A stretch of 64,000 bases of DNA, taken from contig WWBZ02000016.1 of the NCBI GenBank assembly GCA_011503125.2, positions 5,146,001 to 5,210,000 of the forward strand, read 5' to 3'. This document shows, piece after piece, positions 10,870 to 21,656 of the stretch. Under the pieces are notes generated by a model. That model did not search any database, had not been told where the DNA came from, and was given only the letters and a program-made list of their open reading frames with translations. Source of the DNA: Botryosphaeria dothidea. Lineage: Eukaryota; Ascomycota; Dothideomycetes; Botryosphaeriales; Botryosphaeriaceae. Every line of letters begins with the position of its first letter. The first letter of the stretch is position 1. The position numbers were made by a program, and so were the translations under genes.

Positions 10870-11410
10870 GGCTGCATGATGTGCTCAAAGCGTAAGCTTC
10901 GGATATGCGTAAGCCGACCCCCGGCCAATAAACTCGAAATCAATCTGCAAGGCTGAATCGAGTAGCCGATGTTCGCCTTGTTTGTGAACAACGTGATTTT
11001 GACAGGTCGCAAAATAGCTGAAAAGGACAACACAGCCTTTTAATCATGGTCTGATAAGGCATTTTGTGGGTGAACGTCGCTCCGCCACAATAAGATCTAA
11101 GGCCAGTGAACTTTTTCTATAGACGATCAGTGACGACAGCAAGCTACACAAAGGCTGAAAGTGCTTTAGCATAGCCCCTCACCTACGTTTCCATGGCCTA
11201 ATGAGGCTTTTATTGAGTGAAGGATGTTCAGCCACGAGAAGATATATAGCCAGTAAGTCCGATGTTGGCTTGCATGGGGATTTCCGGTGAAGATGACGCA
11301 CCTCTTCTATGGAGTCTCCACAGCCACAATAGCTCAGAAAATTGGTTGAACTGCATAATGCACCCTGGAAGCTACGTGTCGTGATCTGATGAGGCGTTCA
11401 ATGAATGACG
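10870..11410. repeat. Degenerate repeat units between two divergent genes
   Basis: At least three units share a core CTGATGAGGC..TTT..GTGAA (starting near 11049, 11197 and 11386). The first two continue with alignable sequence including AATAAGATCTAAGGCCAGT versus AGAAGATATATAGCCAGT. A further match links AGTAGCCGATGTTCGCCTTG (10960) and AGTAAGTCCGATGTTGGCTTG (11251). I judge roughly 70% identity by eye over about 60 bp, with unit spacing of 150-190 bp. The whole 10634-11700 gap between the DUF7708-like and AAA+ genes holds no other feature I can support. Confidence 0.45.
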
Positions 11411-11747
11411 CAAGGTTCGGAAAACCGGCTTTCACATCAAATGTCATCTCCACCATTATTCATATCTGACTTCAAATTCCGCAGAGAACGTGAGGACGGG
11501 GTTTCTACAAATATGATAAGGGTGACTGACTAGTTAAATTCCAAGTCTGCAAGTCGCATATAGAAAGAAAAACGCACTGTTCGCATATCACCCCAATCAG
11601 ACGGGCTTCTTCGATTGAAATGGACCACAAGGTATTTTGACATCGTTGAATCTAAAAGAATGTTAGAATTGTTGACAAGAAGCAAAGGACGAGTCGCAGA
11701 CGGGAGATGGTGGTGGCGTGCCACCGCCCGATTCAGATGGCTCCAAG

Positions 11748-14172
11748 ATGATTGAACTTCTCCAGAATCGAGTTGAGCACTTGGAATCTGAAATGAAGAA
11801 GCTTCAAAAGACGAGATCATCGGGCTACTTCGACCAAATTTTCTCTAACCCAGCGCCTGAACCGGATCAGATCAAAGAAATGGCATCTGTTTCAGATCCA
11901 GTCCAATACTTCATCATGAAGCAGCAGGAAGCTGGTACATATCGGAGGACGAAGGGCAAGAGTCCCACAACGGAATCGCACACATCAGACAGTCAAAATG
12001 ACGAAGGTGCACTCCTGCAGTTTACCGAGTACCAGAAGAAGGATGGAACCAGAGAGAAGGTCGAAATTACCATCAGATCTTCGGGTCTGATCAACCTCAT
12101 TCGGGGCCTCATGGAAGACGTTCTTGCCCATGAGGGCCTTGCCGTTTGGAAACGAAAAATAGTACACACTACGACAAAGAACCCACTTATGTTGCATTGC
12201 TTCGATATACTGCGCAAAGCAGCCTTCGAACCAGAAGAAACTGCCAATACAAGAGCTCCCGAAGATGTCCTGGAGCAGCTGAGGTCTTTTGTAAAGGACG
12301 TCGAGATCTATGAAGACGAAATATTCAAGGAAAGGAGCATTGCAAGGACTTCCCGGGAGATTTCGCACAACCTTGTCTGGACGCTTTTCAAGCCAGGTAC
12401 CGAAGTGGTCACAAAGCTCTTCAACAGCCTGCCTCAGATCATGGTCGTCCATCGCCATCGACCCAACAGACTTAGGCCAGAAAACTTCGATGTCACCTGC
12501 TGGATGTACGACTGGAACGGCACCAGACTCGTCAAGCAGCTGTATGAAATCACGATCTTCTACTTCAAAGACACGAAACCTATCAAGGACCTCGAATGCT
12601 ATCCACTGCAATACCATGGGCAGACTGAAGAGGACGTTGCAACACTCCGACAAGATCTAATCAAGCGAGGCAGACTCTTCAAAGAGTATTGCTTGGAGGC
12701 AAGCGAACAGGACCTAATGCGCTCTCATGGACCTATCTTTCCGGGAAGAAACTATAGAGATCGTAGGCCGTTTTCCCTCTTTCCGGATTCCATGGGATTG
12801 AATGAGGATGACAGCGATCAACAGGACCTCGAAATTGACGCACCAGACCCTACTGCGTTCGACATAATCATTGATCCATTCTTGTTCAAGCAGATGAGCT
12901 CTCAATCAAGCACCCTTGGTCGACTCAACTCGCTTTCCATTGAGCCATGCCAATGCAAACTTTGCACAGACTCAGGCATGCGAACACGATGGGAAAACTG
13001 GTTCAAGAAGCGGAAAGCCGCACCACAATCGCAATGTGACATCCCCGAGACAAAGTTTGAGGAATATTTTTCCCTTCTTCCGCCACGGGTGCTGGGATAT
13101 GTTTTCGATCGCAAAGTCTGGGGTCAATTTCCTGTCGAGTCATTGCAGCGCTTTGGTGATGAGGACCATGAATCTGGCTGGGACGAGCTTACTCTGAAGA
13201 AAGAGTCCAAGACAACGATCAGAAAGATGGTGACTGCACATCTCCAACAAGATCGATCACTGTCTGGGCCAAAGATCATCAAAGATCCTGTTCCAGGGAA
13301 AGGAGAAGGCCTTGTCCTTCTTTTGCACGGTTGGTTGCACTCATGATCCTCACCCTCATGCATTCATTGATATACGCATAGGTGTCCCCGGTGTGGGAAA
13401 GACGCTAACTGCCGAGACTCTGGCCACGGTATTGAAACGACGGCTTTTGAGAATAGATGCTTCTGACTTTAGGTATGGCGACACAGCACAAGTCAGCAAC
13501 ACGTTCACGTCTTACTTTCGGATGGCTCATAGTTGGGGAAGTATCCTCCTCCTGTCAGTACGACCTTTCAGATCGTCCCGAATCATCGAATGCAATGCTA
13601 ATGATAATAGTGATGAGGCGGATGTTTTCCTCCAGAATCGAGAACGAGATGAAATCAAGCAAAATGCTCTCGTTTCTGGTGTGTCCTCCACCAACTCTGT
13701 GTAGCCAATTAAAGGTATGCTAATCATCGATAACTCAGTCCTGCTCCGTCACCTGGAATACTTCCAAGGAGTCCTGATCATGACTACGAATCGCGTCGTC
13801 AGTGTCGACCCAGCCGTTCAGTCCCGTATCCACTATGCGCTCCAATTCTCGCCACTCAAACCTGAGGAGATGCAGCGAATTGTCGAGAACCTCATCAAGC
13901 AATTGGATGACAGCAATACTGAGCCCGGAGAAGAATGGAAGATCAAAGATTGGTTTAAGGAGCACATGGAGGATATTTGCCAGGAGAAATTCAACGGGAG
14001 AGATATGAGAAACATATTCACTACCGCACAACTTCTTGCTCTTTCCGGAGACTCGGGCAGGATCACACTGCAACACATAAAGGATGTCTATACATCTTCT
14101 AAGCGGTTCTTGAAGGAATTGGCGAACTGGAGATACAAGCTTGAGAGCGACAACGCAGCCATTCCACATTAG
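11748..14172 (+). CDS. DUF7025-like AAA+ ATPase
   Basis: Four exons (11748-13329, 13382-13553, 13611-13678, 13739-14172) join in phase to 751 residues. A short N-terminal coiled coil (MIELLQNRVEHLESEMKKLQ) is followed by a DUF7025-like region: the LVWTLFKPG segment, the RGRLFKEYC segment near residue 310, then SLFPDS. The C-terminal AAA+ core has Walker A GVPGVGKT, formed across the first intron, Walker B LLLDEADVF across the second, sensor and arginine-finger region GVLIMTTNRV and SRIHYAL, and a helical lid. All key ATPase residues are present. Such proteins are abundant in Pezizomycotina and their role is unknown; membrane or remodelling functions are guesses. The frame is open upstream to 11676 without an ATG, so a further 5' exon cannot be excluded. 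It is divergent from the DUF7708-like gene. Confidence 0.82.
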
Positions 14173-15019
14173 CGACGCGAGAGTTATATGGAATGCATTC
14201 TATTTTGGTCCGCTCTTTTTTCAATCTTGTGGTATTGCTGTTTTAGAAAAATTCACAGAGTCTCTGAGATCAGTATGCCTAAGCATTTGGGGTGGGAGTG
14301 GGAATGTTGGTCTGCGTTGGTTGGTGTTGCGGATTCTGCGTGTTGGTGGAGGCTTGGCATGCTATTCATGTTGGCGTTGCGAGGTTATATATGGACCAAA
14401 CGCCTGCAAGAATACAGGTGTCCACTAAAAAATATATTTACGGAAATCCTCAAGTGCTGCAGCTACATCCTTCTCGAAATTTTTCTTTAGCCACGGGATA
14501 TGAGCGATTAAAGTAAATAAATGGCTGTGAACTGAAGAGCATCTGGCCACGTGACTTCCTCGTGAGGCCTGTTGCTCGTAAAGCCTTTCTTGAAATCACA
14601 TGTTTGAGGCAGAAGGGTTGAACCAGGTGTGTACGTGGATTTAAGGATGTCCGACAACCTACCCAAGAGTCGAAGGTCCACAAAGTGACACCACCAAAAA
14701 GAGGCAACATGTGGTTGCCTTAGGCCGACTATTGTTTAGCTTAAACCACCCTTGTTCCCTCCTCAAAAGTGGAACTCGTGCATGAACGAAGAGGTAGTAC
14801 AGCCGACGACGGGCGCCAGCTCCATGATCGAGCAAAACAAAAGTCAGATCGAAGCAACAATGAATGCATTGCCAATTCAAAAGACAAGAGAGTGAATATT
14901 AAACATTTGGTATCGACCAAGAGAAAGCAAAAGGCGCATTGATTTCATAAAATGCAAAAAAGACCGCGCTATTACTCCGCCCATCCGATTTATCCATTTT
15001 TCTCTCTCAAAAAAGAAAA
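14173..15019. other. Intergenic region, no gene seen
   Basis: A convergent 3' flank of about 850 bp. Short open frames exist but none look coding. Confidence 0.55.
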
Positions 15020-17635
15020 TCACTCCCTAATGAGATCCGCAGCCTTCTCCGCCACGCCATACACGCACGCCTGCAGATGCGCCGCCGGGATCAGCGGCAT
15101 GACGCTGCTGTCCACGATGCGCAGGTTCTGCGTGCCGTACACGGTGAGGCGCGCGTCGACAACACCGCCGTCCTCGAGCGGCAGCATGGACGCGGTGCCG
15201 GTGGGGTGGTACTCGGTGAAGAGGCCGCCCTTGATGAGCGTGAGGAGGCGCGCGTCGTCGGCGACCTGCTCGGCGGTGGGGTAGTTCTCCTCGGGCTCGA
15301 GCGCGGCGAGCGCGGCCGACTTGACCAGGCGGTGGTTGAAGCGCATGGCCTCCATCATGTAGGCCAGGTCGATCGGGTTGCTGCCGTAGCGCGGGTCGAT
15401 GACGGGCGTGTCGAAGGGGTCGCTGCTGCGGATGCGGATCTGGCCGCGCGAGAGCGGCTTCATCAGCGAGTACGTGAACGAGCCGCCGTTGTTGTTGAGG
15501 ATCTCGAACTGGCCGCGCGTGCGGTCGTTGAGCGCGTCGATGAGGAGCGCCTTCTGGCGCTCGTAGCCCGCCACGAGCGTGTCGTCGAGGCCGGCGAGGA
15601 GGTGCTCGCCGCTGCCCTGCGACTCGGCCCAGTTGAGCACGGAGGTGAAGTTGTCGGTCATGTCCTTGAGCGAGGGGAAGGCAACGCCGTTGGGCGGGCC
15701 GGCGGTCCAGGGGCCGGTGTGCTCGTCCCAGAAGAGGTTGCGGTTGGTGTCGGTGTTGGTGGCGTAGGCGACGGGGGTGTCGTCGTTGGCGGCGAAGTGG
15801 TTGTTGGAGGCCAGCATGTAGTGGTCCTGGTAGTTGTTGCCGACACCGGGGAGGTCCAGGCGGGTCTCGATGTCGTAGGAATCAAGCAGGTCAGAGTCAC
15901 CAACACCGGAGTGCTGGAGGATCAAGGGAGTGTGGACCGCACCAGCAGCGAGGATGACCTCGCGCTTGGCGGTAATGACGCGACGTTCAGCACTGGCATC
16001 GGCGGCATATTCAACACCGCCGACGCGGAGCTTGCACTGGGTCTGCTGCCTCTTGTTCTTCTTGGTGCTCCTCTTCTTCTTGGAGGAAGAGCAAGAGTTC
16101 TCCTGGCAGTTACACTCGAAGGAAGTGGTGGTGACCTCGTGAACTTCAACGCCAGAGTTGGGGTCCCAGTTCGCAGGAGCGGAGCTCTTGAGGAGGTCGA
16201 ATAGCTGGCCAACGGGGAACAAGTTGAAGACACCAAGGCCGTTCGAAAGACCATCGGCAACATCGTCCAGCTTGAGACCCCAGTGCCTGCCCCTACCATC
16301 TTTGACGGAACCGGAGACGCTCGAACCGGGGGAGGAAGTACCGTTCGACCAAGAGGGGACGGTGCCGTTGGAGAAACCAGAGCCCGAGCCAGAGCCAGAG
16401 CCGCCCTCGGAAGAGCCATCAACGCTCGAGGAAACAGGCGAGAATGGGTTTGTAGGGTCGGCAGGGTTGGTCTGGTTGCTTCCGCCAACCGGAGTAGATC
16501 CACCAGTACCGTTCTCGGGAATAGTGCCAGGAACAGTGCCGTTACCGGGAACGACGCCAGGAATGGTTCCGTTGGAAGAACCGCTGGGCTGGTTGGTGCC
16601 GGTGCCGTTACCGTTGCAGGGGGCGTTGTCATCCCAGATGAGACGGGTCACAAACTGGCCGCTGGAGATGTACAGGTTGTCGCGTGAGGCATGGGGGTCG
16701 TAGTGAGCCCTGCGGGCGTCGGCACGGGTCTTGGTCACCGGGTCGATGGACATGGGCAGGAAAGAGGCACCAGCGGTGGCACCAGCATTGGGGTCACCCT
16801 CGGTGGGGACGCCGAGCTCGTTCAGTCCGTTGTAGAAGTGCTCAGTGCCGGTGTAGTAGTGGCCCTGGTAGCTGACGTTGACACCACCAACGGCGGCGCC
16901 ATGGACAGCCGGGTCACTGTGGATCTGGTATTGGCCGGCTGATTGGGCAGAGTAGTCGGCGGTGAAAGTCTCGCTCTGATTGGACGTTAGCTCATATCCA
17001 CAATTTTCTTGGCTCCTGATCTCACCCTCTTGAAGTATTGGAGCATGGACTGCCAGCTCCACCCGTCATCGCCAATCAGCGTGGCCCAGTCGTCGTAGTC
17101 ACCAATGTTTCCCCTGTTCCAGAGCATGCCGTTGATGAGAGTGCCTCCACCAACACCACGGCCGAGCGGGTAATGCCTGGTCTTTCCATCGAGATAGGTC
17201 TGGGCTTCGGTTCCGAGGTTCCAGTCGTACTGCAAGTGTCCCGAAAGGGAACCGGCGGGTGGTGTCGGGTTGTTTCCGACGAAGAAGGGAACCCGCATCC
17301 ACTCCTCATCCTCGTCGACCGGACCAGCTTCAAGAACAAGGACAGTCACCGAGGGATCCTCGGTAAGTCTGTTGGCGACGGTGAGGCCACTTGCGCCTGT
17401 GAACGTGCTATGTTAGAACAGCATCCCAGAAGTCAATTGCATATGCGGTACGAACCTCCACCGACAACTGGATTTCAAGGTTAGCATTTGGAGACTCGTG
17501 TGTAGGCTGATTGCGGGACATACTAATATAATCGTAGGAATCTAATAGGTCATCGTTGATGGGTCTGGCTTGTGATCCAAGTTCGAAGAGAGCGAGGAGA
17601 GCCGCGAGCGGCAAGAGAGAGTAGAAGCGAGTCAT
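15020..17635 (-). CDS. Secreted GMC oxidoreductase with large low-complexity insertion
   Basis: Four exons (17635-17524, 17467-17456, 17396-17026, 16975-15020) give 816 residues, about 200 more than usual GMC flavoenzymes. A signal peptide (MTRFYSLLPLAALLALFELG) precedes the FAD-binding GGGASG turn, built across a 12-nt exon. GRGVGGGTLINGMLWNRG and EVILAAGAVHTPLIL are the two GMC signatures, and the catalytic His lies in FTEYHPTGTASM near the C-terminus. Residues about 282-480 are an insertion inside the flavin domain. It holds Gly/Ser/Pro-rich sequence with at least seven N-glycosylation sequons (NGT/NQT), a Cys-containing part (FECNCQENSC) and a basic stretch KKKRSTKKNKRQQ. Family members oxidise alcohols, sugars or choline and release H2O2; the substrate is unknown. 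Catalytic motifs look intact. Confidence 0.85.
17456..17467 (-). other. 12-nt microexon of the GMC gene
   Basis: The exon TTGTCGGTGGAG sits between a 56-nt intron (17468-17523, GTATGT..GCTAACC..CAG) and a 59-nt intron (17397-17455, GTTCGT..TCTAACA..CAG). It supplies the IVGGG part of the FAD-binding Rossmann turn, and the phase fits on both sides. Confidence 0.8.
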
Positions 17636-19148
17636 TCTAAAAAGAGAGTGAATGGAAAAGAAGGATTGACTGCCGCACCCTTAGACAGGGGGAAAAAAAA
17701 AATTAAGACAGAGTGTGCAAAGCCAGGATAAGGAGCGAGGGTGCGAGGGTGGGAGAGGATATGGAAGACTTTATTCCCAGGCGCGCTCGGCGGCGGGAGA
17801 CCGGCTTCAGGGCGGCGCCGCATGACTTCATGCCACCAGAGGCTTTCGTATCGAAGTGTGGAGCGGGCATGCTGTTGGCTGTTTGGACGGATTGCGCACT
17901 GCGGTCGGGCCTATGGCGGCGGTGCAAAGGCCGTCGAACATCAGCGGCTGATGGGCGGTGGTTCCTGCCTGAGCAGCGACCCGGTAGCGCCCCTCTCGGC
18001 GGGTCGTTTGGCGCTCATTCGCTGCAGATCGTCAGAAGAACGGATCCAACACTGACCAACATGCCCAACCCGCCCGAGGATCAGGACTCAGAATAGCAAC
18101 GCTTCCGAGCGACTGTTGTCCTTCCCGCGTCACTGGTGATCTCGCTTCACTGATCAACAGTGACCGCTGGACGACGATGCAGCGACAGCAGAGCAGACGC
18201 GCGGCTGCAAAACAGCGACGGATTCGGCCGGGCGTGTCAAAAGACTCGGACTGTCCGTCACGGCGCCGAGCCGTTTCAGCTTCTGCCCTCCGCCACTGTT
18301 AGCAACCCCCCGTTAAGCCACTAGACGCCTCAGGTGCCGAACCCCCAGAATCCATGCTTGATTTCAGGGGAACCAGTCCGTCAGATGCGCGTTTTTGGCA
18401 GTCCGTTTCCCTAAACATGGCCGCATCAGCGCACGTCCGCCATTCTGCCGCACCCGTTGCCTGCATCCTGGCAGCCTGGTAAGGCCGCCCACACGCGCAT
18501 TGAGACGGCCAGCACTGCGACCCATATTAAGAACACAGTCGACTTCAAAACCTTAAGCCCATCTATCCAGCACGCCTCACCCCGCCGTGGTCCGACGTCA
18601 GGGTACGTAAAGCCTTTTGCGCGGGGGTCCCTCGGGCTCTCCACCCCGCTTCCCATTGTTCTCCATTGGCCGGAGATGAGAAGAAGAGAGGAGGAGGGAA
18701 TACGACGGCCACAGACTCTCGCGTCAACCTACTGATCTCGTGCAGACGTTTCGAACCGAGACCCATTTCAAGACAAGCACCCATCACGTGACTGGCACAG
18801 TGGCCCACATTGCCGGCACCATGAGCAACGTGCTTTCGCTGCCCAAGCGAACACGAGCACTCTTCTCTGCGACCGGAAAGAAAATCGAAGATTCGCTGGT
18901 GGACTGACCAGGAAAAAGAAACCCAGCGCGCGGACACAAGATTTGCGAGAGAGCTCCGGCCACAGCCTGTTGATGTTCGGTGGGCCGGCCGCTCGAGCCG
19001 TCGCTCCCCTCTGACGTGCAGCTATTGTCGAACGCGTCAAACTCGCGTGCTTTAGGGTTGCATCGGGCGGCCAGGAAGGATTGCCCGCTATTTGAAGTCC
19101 TGCACGTCCCATCGGCCTCATGTCCGCCGCGACCCATTTCCACCTGCG
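17636..19148. other. GC-rich intergenic region, no supported gene
   Basis: Between the GMC start and the P450 3' end. Long open frames on both strands here reflect GC bias; none resembles a known protein. The GMC promoter must lie at the left end. A run of nine A bases is near 17694. Confidence 0.5.
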
Positions 19149-21168
19149 TCACTCTTTCGCCTCGCCCGCATTTCTGCTTTCTCTCTCGTCCAGCACGACC
19201 AGCAGCTGTTGCGTCGGCACCGCGGCCACCCACTCGCGCCGCGCCGGCAGCTGCACCGGCTGGAACCGGCTCGTAGACGCCGATATCGACGTAAGCAGGC
19301 ACTTCGACTGCTGCGAGGGGTGCAGGCGAATGCGGAAATTGCGGGCCAGCTGCGAGACGGAAAGATACAGCTCGTAATACGAGAAACTGTGCGGTGCGCA
19401 CAAACACAGCCAGTCAGTAACGCAGACCGGGGATACGGAAGGATCTGGACCTACTGGGCGCCAATGCAAACATTGGATCCTTTGGAGAACGGGATGTAGT
19501 ACTTGTCCCTGAGCGGGAGCCCGTCGCTGAGGCTCGCTCCGTCAGGGGTCAACCACCGGTACGGATCGTATTCTTCGGGGTTGGGGAACGCGGTTTTGTC
19601 CCGCAGGTACCAGATCGGGGAAGAGCTGAGGACCGTCTGCAACCTGTGAGCATCCCATCCACCGGGCAAGGGGGAACTGCAATGGGCGACGCCATACTCC
19701 ACCGGGAATGAACTTGCCGCATAGCTCCACACCGTCTTTTGGCACTACCCGCGGGAGCATGGCGGCTGCGGCTCCCGCCCATCTGATTCCTTCTTTGACG
19801 CAGGCTTTCAGTTTGGGGATGCTTTCAAGGTTGCTCATGTGCTCGGGGAAGCCATTCTTGGACAGATCGTTGAAGAGGTCGTCCTGGTACTGGGGATTGT
19901 GGGCCAGGGCCCACAGAATATGCGCAAGAGATGCCGAAGTGGTGTCAGTTCCAGGTCCAAGCATCTCCTTCGCCTCAGAAAACGCGCTCTGAGGAGCCAG
20001 CCCCGACCTGACCATCACTCGAATGAAATTGGGCATTGCCGAAGTCTGCTTCTCATGCGAAATGTTCGACTTGAGCGCCGCTGCTGACCACTGACCTCCG
20101 TTAGCGCCTGGAACATACCGGCTTCTGCTCGAACTACTCACAGAATCAAATTCCCGCATCGCATGACTGAACTTCGTATGCCAGCCCGTTACCATGTAGA
20201 CTAAGTCCTCCAGCCTTTCCCAAGCAAGACAGAGCCCAGGGAAGCTCGTCATCTCATTACGGGGTCAGCTTGCTTCTCCGTGGGGAGTGCGAAGGACCAT
20301 CATACCAGAGGCATCCACGTAGACTTCTCGTCGTTCTTCGCCACCATGGCAAGCTCATCTCCCCTGGACCATGACCCAATTGCGCCAACAGGCCTGCCGA
20401 ATCCGAAAGACGCTACCATTCTGTCAGAAAGACGGCGAACACAGTCCGCTTGAACACCCACAAACAATGTCTGCTTCCAGAGCCCGACACGCAGGAACGA
20501 GATCGACAGGTTGGTGACGGCCGTGCGTCAGGGCGCGGACGAAGTGGTTGACTTGCTCGAGCATGAGCTCTCGGAGGTTGTCCATTTTGCTGAGATTGAA
20601 CAGCTGGCCCATGAGCCTCCGGCGCTTTGCATGCTCTTCAGCATCGCTTTCCAGCGCATCGTCAGTGGATCGCCCGCCTGTTTGCTTGTCGGACTCACGT
20701 GATGGAGAAGAGGGCCGGGTGGCCGTCCTGGACGAACTCGCCGTAGATGCGCGGGTCTTTGGCGAACTCGCTGCGGACCTTGTGCACGAGGTCGTAGATC
20801 TCGAGCGAGTAGAACGAGACCTCGTTTGGCCCTATGCGGACCAGTGGACCTGGCGCTTCAATTAGCATTGATCAGCAGATGGTGAGAAATGAACAAACCA
20901 AGCTTTTCATGGAGGCGGGGGAGGTCGAGAGTGATGCTGCCACGATGTTCTTGGGGGAAAGCCCAAAGAAGTCGGGAGAGGGGGGCTGCAACGCTCGCAT
21001 CTGGGACAGCTCTCAAGAGTGAGAGATATTTCCTCTGGATACCCTGCTCGGCAAACAGTTGTTAGTGGCCATATACCTTTCCGGGGAAACGCCCTTACTA
21101 ACCTTTAGTATGAAGACAATAGCGAGAAGCAAGGCGGCGCAGGAAATAGAAGCATAGATCAGATCCAT
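19149..21168 (-). CDS. Cytochrome P450 monooxygenase
   Basis: Nine exons (21168-21103, 21043-20899, 20849-20699, 20646-20458, 20420-20306, 20252-20142, 20090-19678, 19625-19455, 19386-19149) join in phase to 532 residues, a normal P450 length. A hydrophobic N-terminal anchor (YASISCAALLLAIVFIL) places it at the ER. The I-helix motif is GPGTDTTSA, ExxR is KEGIR, the PERF-like motif is YDPYRW, and the heme-binding loop is FSKGSNVCIGA with the cysteine ligand present. The Arg usual in FxxGxRxCxG is Asn here. The fourth intron (20421-20457) is only 37 nt and uses a GTGTTC donor, so that junction is the least certain. The substrate is unknown. It is divergent from the permease gene. Confidence 0.85.
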
Positions 21169-21656
21169 CGTCGTTCAACCACTGCGTCACGTGAGTGAAA
21201 TTGCAGGTAACGGATGAATGTATACTCAATACAAATACTTTCTACGTACGTACGAGTCTATTATGTGCGAGGTCGCGGAGTCGGCCGTGGGCTCTGGGGT
21301 ATCGTGAGATGACGCCAACTGCGGCTGACTGACCGTCATCGTGGATATGGCTCTTTTTGTCGACGGTACTTGTCGGTGAGAGCGCCATGGTTGGGCAGTC
21401 AGCAAGTTATCTTGTGTTACACTTGTTGTGATTGGATTGGAGTGTCCAGCCTTTGCCGAGCGACGGAAAGCGCGACCGGAGCTCTGCAGAATTTGTCGAT
21501 GACGCACGCCACTCACCAATTGACGTGCTGCCCACTCGACAACAATCCACGATACTCCTGCTGTGCGCTACCCGACCAGGCAACACTACATAACGAGCAG
21601 CATCGGCACCTGCAAGGCTGCAACGCGCCGACAGAGACAACGGCCCATTCCCCACG
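21169..21656. promoter_or_regulatory. Bidirectional promoter region (P450 / permease)
   Basis: The 488 bp between the divergent P450 and permease start codons must hold both promoters. TACGTACGTACG lies at about 21242-21253. No clear TATA box is assigned. Confidence 0.4.

Noticed and set aside
17713..19407. Several long open frames in the GMC-P450 gap
   Set aside because: They follow GC bias, overlap on both strands and show no domain; the part beyond 19149 is the P450 last exon.
19626..19720. Frameshift in the first P450 after FIPGG
   Set aside because: A 52-nt intron (19626-19677) with GT..CAG and a CTCAC branch restores the frame.
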